A stretch of 64,000 bases of DNA from Candidatus Binatia bacterium (GTDB taxonomy: Bacteria > Desulfobacterota > Binatia > UBA9968 > JAJDTQ01), in NCBI GenBank assembly GCA_951813575.1, contig OX638375.1:434001-498000 (forward strand), given 5' to 3'. The notes beneath the pieces are model-generated. The model was not told the origin of the DNA. It made no database searches and saw only the letters and a list, made by a program, of their open reading frames with translations. A program made the position numbers and the translations under genes. Shown here piece after piece: positions 46,540 to 55,810 of the stretch. Numbering within the stretch: position 1 is the stretch's first letter; each line of letters begins with the position of its first letter.

Positions 46540-48576
46540 TCAGGCCCGCCCGTCGCCGGAGGCGCGCCGGAGGTAGGGACCGGACAGCTCCTTTTCCTGC
46601 AACCCGCGGATACGGTCCCTGAGCTCGGCGGCCTTCTCGAATTCCAGCCGGTCGGACGCCTGCTTCATTTCCTTCCTGAGCTTCTCCACCATCCGCGGTA
46701 TCTCGCCGGGAGAGGGGCCGTCGTCGGCTACCAGCGGGACGTCCACGTAATCGGCGTCGTAGGCCTGTATCAGCGGCTCGTCGAGCTGCTTCACCACGCT
46801 CCGGGGAACGATGCCGTGCTCCTCGTTGAAGGCCTGCTGGACCCGCCGCCGGCGTTCGGTCTCGCCGATGGCCAGCTTCATGGAATCGGTCATGACGTCG
46901 GCGTAGAGGATCACCGTGCCCTCCAGGTTGCGCGCGGCCCGGCCGATGGTCTGGATCAGCGACCGCTCCGAACGGAGGAACCCCTCCTTGTCCGCGTCGA
47001 GGATGGCCACCAGCGAGACTTCCGGGAGGTCCAGACCCTCCCGCAGGAGATTGATGCCCACCAGGACGTCGAACACCCCTTTGCGGAGGTCCCGGATGAT
47101 CTCCACCCGCTCGATGGCGTCGATATCCGAGTGCAGATAGCGGACCTTGACGTTGAGGTCCTGGTAGTAGTCGGTGAGGTCCTCGGCCATGCGCTTGGTG
47201 AGAGTGGTCACCAGCACCCGGGCGTCCACCGCCGTGCGCTTGCGGATCTCCTCCAGGAGGTCGTCCACCTGGGTGGCGGCGGGCCGCACCACGATCTCCG
47301 GGTCCGTCAGGCCCGTGGGCCGGATCAACTGCTCCACCCGGACGTTGCCGCTCTTCATGATTTCATAGTCGGCAGGAGTCGCCGAAACATAAACCGTCTG
47401 GTGGACGGCGGCTTCGAATTCCTCGAAGTTCAACGGCCGGTTGTCCAGCGCCGAGGGCAGCCGGAAGCCGAAATCCACCAGGGTCTCCTTGCGAGAGCGG
47501 TCGCCCCGGTACATGCCGCCGATCTGCGGCACGGTGACGTGGCTCTCGTCCACGAACAGCACGAAGTCCTCGGGAAAGTAGTTCAGCAGCGTGGGCGGAG
47601 GCTCGCCGGGAAGCCGTCCGGTGAGGTGCCGGGAATAGTTTTCCAGGCCCGGGCAGTAGCCCATCTCCTCCAGCAGCTCCAGGTCGTACAGCGTCCGTTG
47701 CCGCAGGCGTTGCGCCTCCAGCAGCTTGTCCTCCCGCTTGAGCTCGCCCAGCCGCTCCCGGAGCTCCTCCCGGATCGCGGCCACCGCCGCCTTCATGCGT
47801 TCGGCGGTGGTGACGTAGTGGCTGGCGGGATAGACCGTGGCCTTGTCCACCCGGCGGCGCACCTTGCCGCGCAGCGGGTCCACCTCCAGCAGCGACTCCA
47901 CCACGTCGTCGAAGAACTCGATGCGCAGCGCGGACCTGTCCTCGTAGGCCGGAAACACCTCCACGGTATCCCCCCGGACCCGGAACGTGCCGCGATGGAA
48001 GTCGTAGTCCACCCGCTCGTACTGGATGTCCACCAGCTTGCGCAACATCCGGTCCCGGTCGATGCGCATCCCTTCCTCGAGATAGACCATCAGGTCGAAG
48101 TAGGCCTCGGGGGAGCCGAGTCCGTAGATGCAGGAGACGCTGGCGACGATGACCACGTCCCGCCGCTCCAGCAGCGCCATGGTGGCGGCGTGCCGCAGCT
48201 TGTCGATTTCGTCGTTGATGGAAGCGTCCTTGGCGATGTAGGTGTCGGTGGAGGGGACGTAGGCCTCGGGCTGGTAGTAGTCGTAGTAGCTGATGAAGTA
48301 GCGGACCGCGTTGTCCGGCAGCAGCAACCGGAACTCGTTGTAGAGCTGCGCCGCCAGGGTCTTGTTGGGCGCCATCACCAACGTGGGGCGGTTGATGCGG
48401 CTGATGACGTTGGCCATCGTAAAGGTCTTGCCGGAGCCGGTGACCCCCAGCAGCACCTGGTGCCGGCGCCCTTCCTCGATCCCTTCCACCAGTTGCTCGA
48501 TGGCCCGGGGCTGGTCCCCCTGGGGCTGGAAGTCAGCCACCAGACGAAACCGGCCCGTCTTCCGTTCCTTGAGCAT
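46540..48576 (-). CDS. uvrB: Excinuclease ABC subunit B
   Basis: A 678-residue damage-verifying helicase of nucleotide excision repair. The opening [14 protein letters not shown] precedes Walker [11 protein letters not shown] near residue 42. Helicase motifs include the beta-hairpin region [22 protein letters not shown] in [13 protein letters not shown], and [29 protein letters not shown] with [11 protein letters not shown]-terminal UVR domain ([24 protein letters not shown]) binds UvrC. ATG 48576 is chosen; a TTG two codons earlier is also open. No usual ribosome binding site is seen and the candidate promoter is very close. Confidence 0.96.
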   Translation of the reverse strand: MLKERKTGRFRLVADFQPQGDQPRAIEQLVEGIEEGRRHQVLLGVTGSGKTFTMANVISRINRPTLVMAPNKTLAAQLYNEFRLLLPDNAVRYFISYYDYYQPEAYVPSTDTYIAKDASINDEIDKLRHAATMALLERRDVVIVASVSCIYGLGSPEAYFDLMVYLEEGMRIDRDRMLRKLVDIQYERVDYDFHRGTFRVRGDTVEVFPAYEDRSALRIEFFDDVVESLLEVDPLRGKVRRRVDKATVYPASHYVTTAERMKAAVAAIREELRERLGELKREDKLLEAQRLRQRTLYDLELLEEMGYCPGLENYSRHLTGRLPGEPPPTLLNYFPEDFVLFVDESHVTVPQIGGMYRGDRSRKETLVDFGFRLPSALDNRPLNFEEFEAAVHQTVYVSATPADYEIMKSGNVRVEQLIRPTGLTDPEIVVRPAATQVDDLLEEIRKRTAVDARVLVTTLTKRMAEDLTDYYQDLNVKVRYLHSDIDAIERVEIIRDLRKGVFDVLVGINLLREGLDLPEVSLVAILDADKEGFLRSERSLIQTIGRAARNLEGTVILYADVMTDSMKLAIGETERRRRVQQAFNEEHGIVPRSVVKQLDEPLIQAYDADYVDVPLVADDGPSPGEIPRMVEKLRKEMKQASDRLEFEKAAELRDRIRGLQEKELSGPYLRRASGDGRA

Positions 48577-48584
48577 CTCCAACG

Positions 48585-48612
48585 AATATCACCGCGGGCC
48601 GGGAGTGTGCAA
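48585..48612 (-). promoter_or_regulatory. Candidate promoter of uvrB operon
   Basis: On the minus strand TTGCAC (48607-48612) and GATATT (48585-48590) are 16 bp apart. The -10 box ends only 8 bp before the uvrB ATG, which would make the transcript nearly leaderless. No LexA-type box is recognised in the 150-bp gap. Confidence 0.35.
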
Positions 48613-48729
48613 AACAACGGAACGACCGGTTCCCCGTTCTCTCTCTGGACACGGTTGGAACGAAGCTGTTAAGGTCTCCTGTCGCGGACGGCTACCTCAA
48701 CCGGCGCTCGGTGGCCTCCCGTTTATCTC

Positions 48730-49971
48730 ATGGAAGAATTCGATCTGACGGTCATCGGCGGCGGCATCGTGGGTTTGGCCACGGCCATGCGCATGGTACG
48801 GGACCATCCGGGGTCGCGATGCGTGCTGCTGGAGAAGGAAACGGAGATCGGACGGCATCAGACCGGCCACAACAGCGGCGTGCTCCACTCCGGCATCTAC
48901 TACCGGCCCGGGTCCGTCAAGGCACAGACCTGCGTTGCCGGAAAGAAGGCGCTGCTGGAATTCTGTGACGAGCACGGCATTCGCTATGATCTGTGCGGCA
49001 AGGTCATCGTCGCCACGCGCCCCGAGGAGCTGCCGCGCCTGGACGAGTTGAACCGCCGCGCCGAGGCCAACGGCGTGGACGGGGTGCGCATGATCGGACC
49101 CGAGGAGCTCCGGGAAATCGAGCCCCACTGCACCGGCTTGAAGGCGCTCCACGCCCCCTTCACGGGGATCATCGACTTCGGCGACGTGGCCCGCGCCTAC
49201 GCGCGGTTGTTCGAAGCGGGAGGCGGCGCCATCCGGACGTCGTGCGAGGTCACCGGCATCGCCCGGGCGTCCGACGGTTTTGTCATCGAGACCTCGCGGG
49301 ACGCCCTCGAGACCCGCAGGCTCATCAACTGCGCGGGACTGTTCGTCGACCGGGTGGCGGCCATGACCCCCGGGTTCGCCTCCAGCGTTCGCGGCGGCAT
49401 CGACGAACCGGTTCGGATCGTCCCCTTCCGGGGCGAGTACCATCGTCTCAAGCCGGAGAAACAGGAATTCGTAAAGGGTCTCGTCTATCCCGTACCCGAT
49501 CCCCAGTTCCCTTTTCTGGGAGTTCACTTCACGCCGACGGTGCATGGCCGCGTGGAGGTGGGACCCAACGCCGTGCTGGCGTTCGCACGGCAGGGCTACC
49601 GCCAGAGCGACGTCAACCTGCGGGACTTGTACGAAATCTTCTCCTACGGCGGTTTCTGGGGCATGGCGCGAAAGCACTGGAAGACCTCCCTGCCGGAGCT
49701 TCGGCGCTCCTTCGACAAACGCGCCTTCACCCGGGAGCTCCAGCGCCTCATTCCCGCCATCGAGTCGCGGGACCTGGAGTACAGCGGCGCCGGCGTGCGC
49801 GCCCAGGCCGTATCGGCCAGCGGGAGACTGGTGGACGACTTCGTCATCGCCGAGTCCGAGGGCGCCATTCACGTGCTCAACGCCCCGTCGCCCGGCGCCA
49901 CTTCGTCACTGGGCATCGCGGACACCATTTGCCGCACGGCGACGCAACATTTCGATCTCCCGGCCGCTTGA
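48730..49971 (+). CDS. lhgO: L-2-hydroxyglutarate oxidase
   Basis: A 413-residue FAD-dependent oxidoreductase (DAO family) that oxidises L-2-hydroxyglutarate to 2-oxoglutarate, usually passing electrons to quinone. The FAD-binding motif LTVIGGGIVGLATAMRM is at the N-terminus. LhgO-specific segments follow: TGHNSGVLHSGIYYRPGSVKAQTC, KVIVATRPEELPRL, FTGIIDFGDVARAYA, and VPFRGEYHRLKPEK. The C-terminal VLNAPSPGATSSLGIADTI is typical. It is followed by a carbonic-anhydrase-like gene 56 bp downstream. No D-2-hydroxyglutarate pathway gene is nearby, so context adds little. Confidence 0.92.
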   Translation: MEEFDLTVIGGGIVGLATAMRMVRDHPGSRCVLLEKETEIGRHQTGHNSGVLHSGIYYRPGSVKAQTCVAGKKALLEFCDEHGIRYDLCGKVIVATRPEELPRLDELNRRAEANGVDGVRMIGPEELREIEPHCTGLKALHAPFTGIIDFGDVARAYARLFEAGGGAIRTSCEVTGIARASDGFVIETSRDALETRRLINCAGLFVDRVAAMTPGFASSVRGGIDEPVRIVPFRGEYHRLKPEKQEFVKGLVYPVPDPQFPFLGVHFTPTVHGRVEVGPNAVLAFARQGYRQSDVNLRDLYEIFSYGGFWGMARKHWKTSLPELRRSFDKRAFTRELQRLIPAIESRDLEYSGAGVRAQAVSASGRLVDDFVIAESEGAIHVLNAPSPGATSSLGIADTICRTATQHFDLPAA

Positions 49972-50027
49972 TCCGGCCGAACTTCCAAACCACGGTATTT
50001 CCCGTCGGCGCCCAAGGAGGTATGTGA

Positions 50028-50555
50028 ATGCTCATCCAGTACAAGGGCCACCGCCCCAGGGTCTCGGCGGAGGCCTTCGTCGCCCCCACCGCCGTGCTCA
50101 TCGGCGACGTCACCGTGGAAGCCGGAGCCAGCATCTGGTTCGGCGCCGTGCTCCGCTCCGACGAGAACCAGAACCCCATCGTGATCGGCGCCAGGACCAG
50201 CATCCAGGACAACTGCGTGCTCCACTCGGGGGAAGGCGCGGTGATCATCGAAGCGGACGTGACGGTGGGACACGCCGCCATCATGGAAGGCGCCACCATC
50301 CGGCGCTCCGCCATCATCGGCATGAACGCGACACTGCTGGAGGACACGGAGGTCGGCGAGGAATCCCTCATCGCCGCCGGCAGCGTGGTGGTGCCCCACA
50401 CCCGGATTCCCGCGCGCTGTCTGGCCGCGGGCACTCCCGCGAAGGTCAAGAAGGAAATCAGCGGCGAGGCCCTCAACTGGATCAAGATGGGCTCGTCCAC
50501 CTACACGGAGCTGTGCAGGAGCTACCTGGGCGGCGACTACAAGGTGCTGGACTGA
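50028..50555 (+). CDS. Gamma-carbonic-anhydrase-like hexapeptide-repeat protein
   Basis: A 175-residue left-handed beta-helix protein of the gamma-carbonic anhydrase (YrdA/CaiE/Cam) group. Hexapeptide turns span about residues 12-130, with VLRSDENQNPIVIGARTSIQDNCVLHS closely matching the family. The first two metal histidines are H66 and H82 (VGH). The third, expected in GHxxxxHG, is replaced by Glu87 (GHAAIMEG). The protein may therefore bind metal differently or lack carbonic anhydrase activity. A strong AAGGAGG ribosome binding site precedes the ATG. It is 8 bp from repeat copy C and probably co-transcribed with lhgO. Confidence 0.88.
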   Translation: MLIQYKGHRPRVSAEAFVAPTAVLIGDVTVEAGASIWFGAVLRSDENQNPIVIGARTSIQDNCVLHSGEGAVIIEADVTVGHAAIMEGATIRRSAIIGMNATLLEDTEVGEESLIAAGSVVVPHTRIPARCLAAGTPAKVKKEISGEALNWIKMGSSTYTELCRSYLGGDYKVLD

Positions 50556-50562
50556 CAGGCCG

Positions 50563-50727
50563 CTAGTGTCGTGTCCCACGTAAATGTTGACAAATCTGCT
50601 GGTCTTTTTCGTCGTCGGCTGCGTTGCTCTTCCTCGCGTGGTAACCGCCACTGCTCGTCATCGCGCCTTGCCGACAACAAAAAATCCTGCGCATCTTTGT
50701 CAACATTTACGTGGGACACGACACTAG
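50563..50727 (-). repeat. Palindromic CTAG-ended repeat, copy C
   Basis: A 165-bp copy with CTAG at both ends. The outer arms begin CTAGTGTCGTGTCCCACG and pair perfectly over about 35 bp, including AAATGTTGACAAA, which is not found in copies A or B. The core differs from copy B at about 4 of 102 positions. The core also holds the inner arms TTTTTCGTCGTCGGC and GCCGACAACAAAAAA and the GTGG/CCAC central hairpin. The right CTAG supplies the mutM stop codon. It lies between convergent genes and could also serve as a bidirectional terminator. Confidence 0.87.
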
Positions 50728-51545
50728 CGCTGACACCGCGGGCAGTAGAACACGCCGCGGTTTCCGAGGCCGATCCTCTTGATGAGCGTGCCGCAGTCGC
50801 TGCAGGGCGCGCCCTTCCGGTCGTACACGCGAAGGCGCCACTGAAAGCCGCCGCGATCGTCGTTGCCGTCGCGGTAGTCCGACACCGAGCTGCCGCGCCA
50901 CCGGATGGCCTCGCGCAGCAACGCGCGGATCTCGCGCACCAGCTCCGCGCTCAAGGCCCTGGAGACGCGATGGCACCGGCGGGTGGGACGGACCCCGATG
51001 CGGGAAAGCACTTCGTTGACGTATATGTTGCCGAGCCCGCAGACGATCTGCTGATCCAGCAGCAGGTCCCGCAGGCTCCTGCGCGACCGGTGCAGGAACG
51101 GATAGAGGTAGTCGCCGGTGAAACGGCGGTCCAGGGGATCCATCCCGAGTCTGGCGAAGGGCGGCCAGGCATCCAGCTCCCGGCTGGGCAGGGCCACGCA
51201 GAGCCCGAAGCGGCGCGGGTCATGATAGCGAAGCTCGCCGCCCTCGCCGAGGGTGAACACCAGGTGGTCGTGCTTCTCCAGCGACGCGTCCCGCTCCCGG
51301 AAGGTCAGCTTGCCCGACATGCCCAGGTGCGAGACCCACGTCCAGCCCCCCTCCAAACCCGCCACGATGTACTTGCCGCGCCGGGTCACGGCGGCCACCG
51401 TCCTGCCCTCCAGCCGGGCGGCGAAATCCGCGGCCACGGGCTGGCGCAGGCGGCCTTCGATGACCCGGACCTGGAGGATTTTGACCCCCTGAAGGCGCTC
51501 CCGCAACGTGCGGCACACGGTCTCGACTTCAGGCAGCTCAGGCAT
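50724..51545 (-). CDS. mutM: Formamidopyrimidine-DNA glycosylase
   Basis: A 273-residue bifunctional DNA glycosylase/AP lyase that removes 8-oxoguanine. The start MPELPEVETVCRTL has the catalytic Pro2 and Glu3 after methionine removal. KYIVAGLEGGWTWVSHLGMSGKL contains the conserved lysine. The helix-two-turn-helix includes LLLDQQIVCGLGNIYVNEVL. A C-terminal zinc finger (PCSDCGTLIKRIGLGNRGVFYCPRCQ) is complete. The ATG at 51545 is fixed by this motif. It overlaps ksgA by 8 bp and ends in the CTAG of repeat copy C. Confidence 0.96.
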   Translation of the reverse strand: MPELPEVETVCRTLRERLQGVKILQVRVIEGRLRQPVAADFAARLEGRTVAAVTRRGKYIVAGLEGGWTWVSHLGMSGKLTFRERDASLEKHDHLVFTLGEGGELRYHDPRRFGLCVALPSRELDAWPPFARLGMDPLDRRFTGDYLYPFLHRSRRSLRDLLLDQQIVCGLGNIYVNEVLSRIGVRPTRRCHRVSRALSAELVREIRALLREAIRWRGSSVSDYRDGNDDRGGFQWRLRVYDRKGAPCSDCGTLIKRIGLGNRGVFYCPRCQR

Positions 51546-52389
51546 TGCCGTCGCCGCCCGCCTCCCCGAACGCGCGGGCCAGGCGGGCGAACTCCTCCAG
51601 CTCCAGCGTTTCGGCCCGGCGCCGGGGGTCGACGGCCGCCCGGTCGAAGATCTCCCCGGCACGGCTATCGAACAGGCCTGCCAACGCGTTGCCCAGCATC
51701 TTGCGCCGGCGGGCGAAGCCGGCCCGCACCACCGACCGGAGCCGCGGAATCTCCCCGGCCGGCACCAGCGGCTCCGGGTGCAGCTCGATCCTCAAGAGCG
51801 TCGAGTCGACCCTGGGCCGGGGCGTAAACGCTTCCGGCGACACCGCCACCTTCCGGGTCACCTTCCCGTAGAGCCGGCACCAGAGCGAGAGAACGCCGTA
51901 GGCGGCGGTGCCCGGCTCCGCCGCCAGCCTGCGCGCCACTTCCTTCTGCAGCATGACCACCAGAACCGAGAAGCGGTGCCCGGCCTCGAAGAGACGCAGC
52001 AGCGCCGGCGCGGCCACGCTGTAGGGGAGGTTTGCCACCACCTTGACCCGGTGTTCGGGCAGGAGCCTGTCGAAGTCCGTGGTCAGGACGTCCTGGTGGA
52101 CGAGATGGAACCCCGCGCGCGACCCCAGCGGGCCGTCCCGCAGCCACCGTACCAGCAACGGATCCACCTCTACGGCCCAGACGTTCCGGCTCTCGCCGAC
52201 CAGACAGCGGGTGACGAAGCCCAGTCCCGGTCCCACCTCCAGGATCCCGTCGTCTTCGTCCAGGTCGAGGAGTTGGATGATGGTATCGATGACGCGCCGA
52301 TGGACAAGGAAATTCTGACCGCGGGCCCGACTGGGCGTAAAGCCCAGTTCACGCCAGGCGCTCCTCGCCTCTTGATGAAGGGTGGTCAT
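51538..52389 (-). CDS. rsmA: 16S rRNA dimethyladenosine transferase
   Basis: A 283-residue SAM-dependent methyltransferase (KsgA/RsmA) that dimethylates two adjacent adenines near the 3' end of 16S rRNA. RARGQNFLVHRRVIDTIIQ is the N-terminal signature. The SAM motif ILEVGPGLGFVTRCLV is near residue 48, and VVANLPYSVAAPALLRLFE holds the catalytic NLPY. The C-terminal helical domain includes TPRPRVDSTLLRIE and VRAGFARRRKMLGNAL. It overlaps mutM by 8 bp and follows tsaD by 68 bp. Confidence 0.95.
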   Translation of the reverse strand: MTTLHQEARSAWRELGFTPSRARGQNFLVHRRVIDTIIQLLDLDEDDGILEVGPGLGFVTRCLVGESRNVWAVEVDPLLVRWLRDGPLGSRAGFHLVHQDVLTTDFDRLLPEHRVKVVANLPYSVAAPALLRLFEAGHRFSVLVVMLQKEVARRLAAEPGTAAYGVLSLWCRLYGKVTRKVAVSPEAFTPRPRVDSTLLRIELHPEPLVPAGEIPRLRSVVRAGFARRRKMLGNALAGLFDSRAGEIFDRAAVDPRRRAETLELEEFARLARAFGEAGGDGNA

Positions 52390-52457
52390 GAGGTCCTTCG
52401 AGTTGGCTTCGCTACACTCAGGACCGGCTTCGATGGCGGCGGATGATCGGTGACTCC

Positions 52458-53453
52458 TCAGAGGATCAGCGCGGGATCGGCATTCAGGCGGGGGCCGCTG
52501 CCGCCGCCCTGCTCCAGCCGGTGGCTCCCGACCAGGGCCACCATGGCGCCGTTGTCGGTGCAGAAGCGGAGCGACGGGCAGTGGAGCTCCGCCTCCGCCT
52601 CGCCGGCCTTCTCCGCCAGCTTTGCCCGGAGACGGCTGTTGGCGGCGACGCCCCCGCCCAGGACGATGTTCCTGATGCCGAACTCCTCCACCGCCCTGAG
52701 GGTCGGCGCGATCAACATGTCCACCACGGCTTCCTGGAAGCTTGCCGCGATGTCGGCCATCTCCTCACGCCAGTGGTCCGGCCGCTTGCGGGTCAGGTAG
52801 TGCCAGACGGAGGTCTTGAGGCCGCTGAAGCTGAAATCGTAGGGGGTGCGCAAGCGCGCCCGGGGAAAGGCCACGGCCCGCGGATCGCCCTGCCTGGCCA
52901 GGTCGTCGATGACCCGCCCGCCGGGGAACCCGAGCCCCATCATCTTGGCCACCTTGTCGTAAGCTTCGCCGGCGGCGTCGTCGAGGGTGCCTCCGAGATG
53001 GTCGTACTCGCCAACCGCCCGGACGATGTAGAGCAGCGTGTGCCCGCCGGAAGCCACCAGGGCCAGATAGGGGAAAGCCACCTCCTTCTCCAGGAAAATG
53101 GACAGCACGTGGGCTTCCAGGTGGTTGACCCCCACGTAGGGAATCCCTGAACGGAAGGACCATCCCTTGACGAAGGAGAGACCCACCAGGAGCGAGCCCG
53201 TCAAACCGGGGCCGTAGGTGACCGCCAGGCCGTCCAGGTCGCCGGCGGCGACGCCCGCCTGCTCCAGGGCCCGGTCCACCATGGGCTGGATGGCGCGGAT
53301 GTGCTGGCGCGAGGCCATCTCCGGGACGATGCCGCCGTAGGGCGCGTGCACGGCGTCCTGGGACGACACCAGGTTGGCCCGCACGGATCTGCCGTCTTCA
53401 AGAACCGCCGCGGCGGTGTCGTCACACGACGTCTCGACGCCCAATACGATCAC
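52458..53453 (-). CDS. tsaD: tRNA N6-adenosine threonylcarbamoyltransferase
   Basis: A 331-residue Kae1/Qri7/YgjD ASKHA-fold enzyme that completes t6A synthesis at position 37 of ANN-decoding tRNAs. The start VLGVETSCDDTAAAVL, the middle GIVPEMASRQH, TYGPGLTGSLLVGLSFVKG and the metal-binding GVNHLEAHVLS (two histidines), PYLALVASGGHTLL and GGVAANSRLR are all present. The metal aspartate is in CTDNGAMVA. The length is standard. It lies between the PBP gene (34 bp upstream) and rsmA on the same strand. Confidence 0.95.
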   Translation of the reverse strand: MIVLGVETSCDDTAAAVLEDGRSVRANLVSSQDAVHAPYGGIVPEMASRQHIRAIQPMVDRALEQAGVAAGDLDGLAVTYGPGLTGSLLVGLSFVKGWSFRSGIPYVGVNHLEAHVLSIFLEKEVAFPYLALVASGGHTLLYIVRAVGEYDHLGGTLDDAAGEAYDKVAKMMGLGFPGGRVIDDLARQGDPRAVAFPRARLRTPYDFSFSGLKTSVWHYLTRKRPDHWREEMADIAASFQEAVVDMLIAPTLRAVEEFGIRNIVLGGGVAANSRLRAKLAEKAGEAEAELHCPSLRFCTDNGAMVALVGSHRLEQGGGSGPRLNADPALIL

Positions 53454-53487
53454 GACTCACCTCCGTGGGACAGGATACTCGTCACCC

Positions 53488-55791
53488 TCACCCGCATGTC
53501 TCCACCGGCTGCATCCGACCTCCCCCCTGTATTCCGGGGGCCGTCCGCCGTCCGCCTTCCGGACAACGGAAGACATCGCCGGCGCGGGCGTCCGTCCCCG
53601 TGTCGGAGACACCGGGGGGAGTGATGAAGTCCGTGACCGGCAACCGGCTGGTGGCCTGCTTCATGAAGTCCGTCCATATCGGAAGGGCCGCCCGGGATCC
53701 GGAGAGGCCGAGCTCGGACTGGCGGTCGAAACCGACCCAGACCAACGCCAGCAACTCGGGAGTGTAACCCGCGAACCAGGCGTCCCTGGAGTCGTTGGTG
53801 GTGCCGGTCTTGCCGGCGGCCGGACGCGTGAATCCCAAACTGCGCGCGCCTCGCGCCGTGCCCCGATCCACCACCCCTCGCAGCATGTTGTTCATGTCGA
53901 AGGCTACCTTGGGCGATATGACGCGCTTCACCCGGATATTCCGCTTCTCCAGAACGGTTCCGTTGCGGTCCACCACGTTCTTGACGGACAACAGGTGGGT
54001 ACGCACGCCGTTGTTCGCCAGTGCGGAAAACGCACCCGCCATCTCAAGCGGCGTCACCTCCACCGCGCCAAGGGCCAGGGAAGGCAGCAACGGCAGGCGG
54101 CTTTCGATGCCCATGCGATAAGCCATCTCCCGCACCTTCTTGATGCCGACGTCCTGAGCGATACGGGCGGTTGCGGCGTTCAGGGACTTTTCCATGGCTT
54201 CGCGCATGGTCACGTGGCCATAGTATCGTTGGTTGTAGTTTTCCGGGGCCCAGTCCTGGCGCCCGAAGCTCCACGTGAAGGGCGCGTCCTCGACCAGCGT
54301 GGCGCTGTTGTACGATTCATGGTTCCGGCTCGACCCATGGGTCAAGGCGGCCAGATACACGAACGGCTTGAACACCGAGCCGGGCTGCCGTTTGGCCTGG
54401 GCCACGCGGTTGAACTGCGACTTGCGGTAGTCCCGTCCGCCGACCATGGCCTTGATCTCGCCCGTCTGGGGCTTGATCACCACCAGCGCCCCTTCGAGAT
54501 CGTCCTTCTTGGCGATCTTGCGGAGGTGACGGTAATCCTTTTCCAGCCTCGCGAGCCCCCGGGTCATGGACGTTTCGGCGGCCTGCTGCAGCTCCCGGTC
54601 CAGACTGGTGAAGATGCGCAGCCCCTCCGCGGTCAACACCTCGTTGCTGTAATGGGCCGCCAACTCCTTCTTCACGTAGTCCGTGAAATAGGGGGCGCTG
54701 TTGGTGAGGCGTATGGGCTCCCGCTTCTCGAAGACCTCCTGCAAGGCTCTCTCGTACGCGCGCCGCGTAATGATGCCGTCGTTCGTCAGCTTGGCGAGGA
54801 TGACGTTGCGGCGTCGGATGGCGTCCTCGATGTTCCGGTAGGGAGAGTACCGGTTGGGAGCCCGGATCAGGCCCGCCAGCATGGCTATCTCGCCGACGGT
54901 GAGCTGCTCGGGTTCCTTGACGAAGTAGAACCGGGCTGCCTCCCAGAGGCCGAAGATACCCTGGGCGCCGTTCTGCCCGAGATAGATCTCGTTCAGGTAG
55001 TTCTCCAGGATCTCGTCCTTGGAGTACATCCACTCGGCAACCATCGCCATGAGCGCTTCCTTGACCTTGCGCTCGATGGTGCGGTCGCTTTCCAGGAAGA
55101 AATTCTTCATCAGTTGCTGGGTCAAGGTGCTGCCGCCCTGCACCACCCCTCCCCGTCGCAGGTTGGCCACGAAAGCCCGCAATACCGCCACCGGATCCAC
55201 GCCGCGGTGATAGTAGAAGCGCTCGTCTTCCACCGCCAGCACCGCTTTCCTGATCTGCACGGGCACCTCGTCCAGCCGCACCACCCGTCGTTGTTCCCGC
55301 ACCCGATCGTAGAATCCGGTGACCACCTCGGGTTCCAGCTCCAGCGACGGCAGGACCTCGCCGTCGTCGAGCCGCTGTATGCGGTGAATGGCTCCGGCCT
55401 TCAAGGAAATGCGCACGGGAAACCCGCGGAAATCACGCAACGGGTACTGAAAGTCGTGCAGGAAGATCTCGACGACCGCGTTCTTGGCGCGTATCCGGTA
55501 TTCGCCCTTGGCCCGCGGTTCGTGCCGGGAAGATCGATACCCCAGCCGCCGGAGCTTCTCCCGGAGTTGGTCCGCGGTGAGGCTGACCCCCGGATAGACG
55601 ATCTTGCTGTCCGAATAGATCTTCGAGGGGAACTCCCATTTCTGCCCCTCGAACTTCGCCTTCACGACCCCGCTGAGGTGCCAGACGTACCAGCCCCCCA
55701 CGCCCAGCCCGCCGAGGAACACCAGCACCAACAGCGTGGCGGTGACCTTGAGCAGCCGCTTGAAGAATCTCTTGACGCCGCCGCCTTTCAT
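53488..55791 (-). CDS. Class A penicillin-binding protein (PBP1B-like)
   Basis: A 767-residue bifunctional peptidoglycan synthase anchored by one N-terminal helix (about residues 13-35). A UB2H-like segment follows (about 45-130; SLTADQLREKLRRLGYR). The GT51 glycosyltransferase has VEDERFYYHRGVDP with the catalytic glutamate and GGSTLTQQLMKNFFL. The transpeptidase has the SxxK serine in GSVFKPFVYLAAL, SLN as SxN, and KTGTTND as KTG. The C-terminal tail is proline/glycine-rich. The UB2H-like region favours PBP1B over PBP1A. It lies downstream of degP by 19 bp. Confidence 0.93.
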   Translation of the reverse strand: MKGGGVKRFFKRLLKVTATLLVLVFLGGLGVGGWYVWHLSGVVKAKFEGQKWEFPSKIYSDSKIVYPGVSLTADQLREKLRRLGYRSSRHEPRAKGEYRIRAKNAVVEIFLHDFQYPLRDFRGFPVRISLKAGAIHRIQRLDDGEVLPSLELEPEVVTGFYDRVREQRRVVRLDEVPVQIRKAVLAVEDERFYYHRGVDPVAVLRAFVANLRRGGVVQGGSTLTQQLMKNFFLESDRTIERKVKEALMAMVAEWMYSKDEILENYLNEIYLGQNGAQGIFGLWEAARFYFVKEPEQLTVGEIAMLAGLIRAPNRYSPYRNIEDAIRRRNVILAKLTNDGIITRRAYERALQEVFEKREPIRLTNSAPYFTDYVKKELAAHYSNEVLTAEGLRIFTSLDRELQQAAETSMTRGLARLEKDYRHLRKIAKKDDLEGALVVIKPQTGEIKAMVGGRDYRKSQFNRVAQAKRQPGSVFKPFVYLAALTHGSSRNHESYNSATLVEDAPFTWSFGRQDWAPENYNQRYYGHVTMREAMEKSLNAATARIAQDVGIKKVREMAYRMGIESRLPLLPSLALGAVEVTPLEMAGAFSALANNGVRTHLLSVKNVVDRNGTVLEKRNIRVKRVISPKVAFDMNNMLRGVVDRGTARGARSLGFTRPAAGKTGTTNDSRDAWFAGYTPELLALVWVGFDRQSELGLSGSRAALPIWTDFMKQATSRLPVTDFITPPGVSDTGTDARAGDVFRCPEGGRRTAPGIQGGGRMQPVETCG

Positions 55792-55810
55792 GCCTTGGTC
55801 TTTCGGTTGA

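Noticed and set aside
44575-48672. A 1365-codon open frame on the plus strand, opposite uvrC and uvrB
   Set aside because: It is a high-GC shadow frame antisense to two certain genes. Its composition (His/Arg/Gly/Val-rich, no motifs) is typical of antisense frames here. The same applies to the long plus-strand frames at 26712-29444, 36474-38678 and 53374-55860.
50571-50719. Short peptide frame in the repeat core (starting GTG GCG) seen in all three copies
   Set aside because: The differences between copies change amino acids, and no ribosome binding site is seen, so protein selection is not supported. The conservation fits DNA or RNA structure better.
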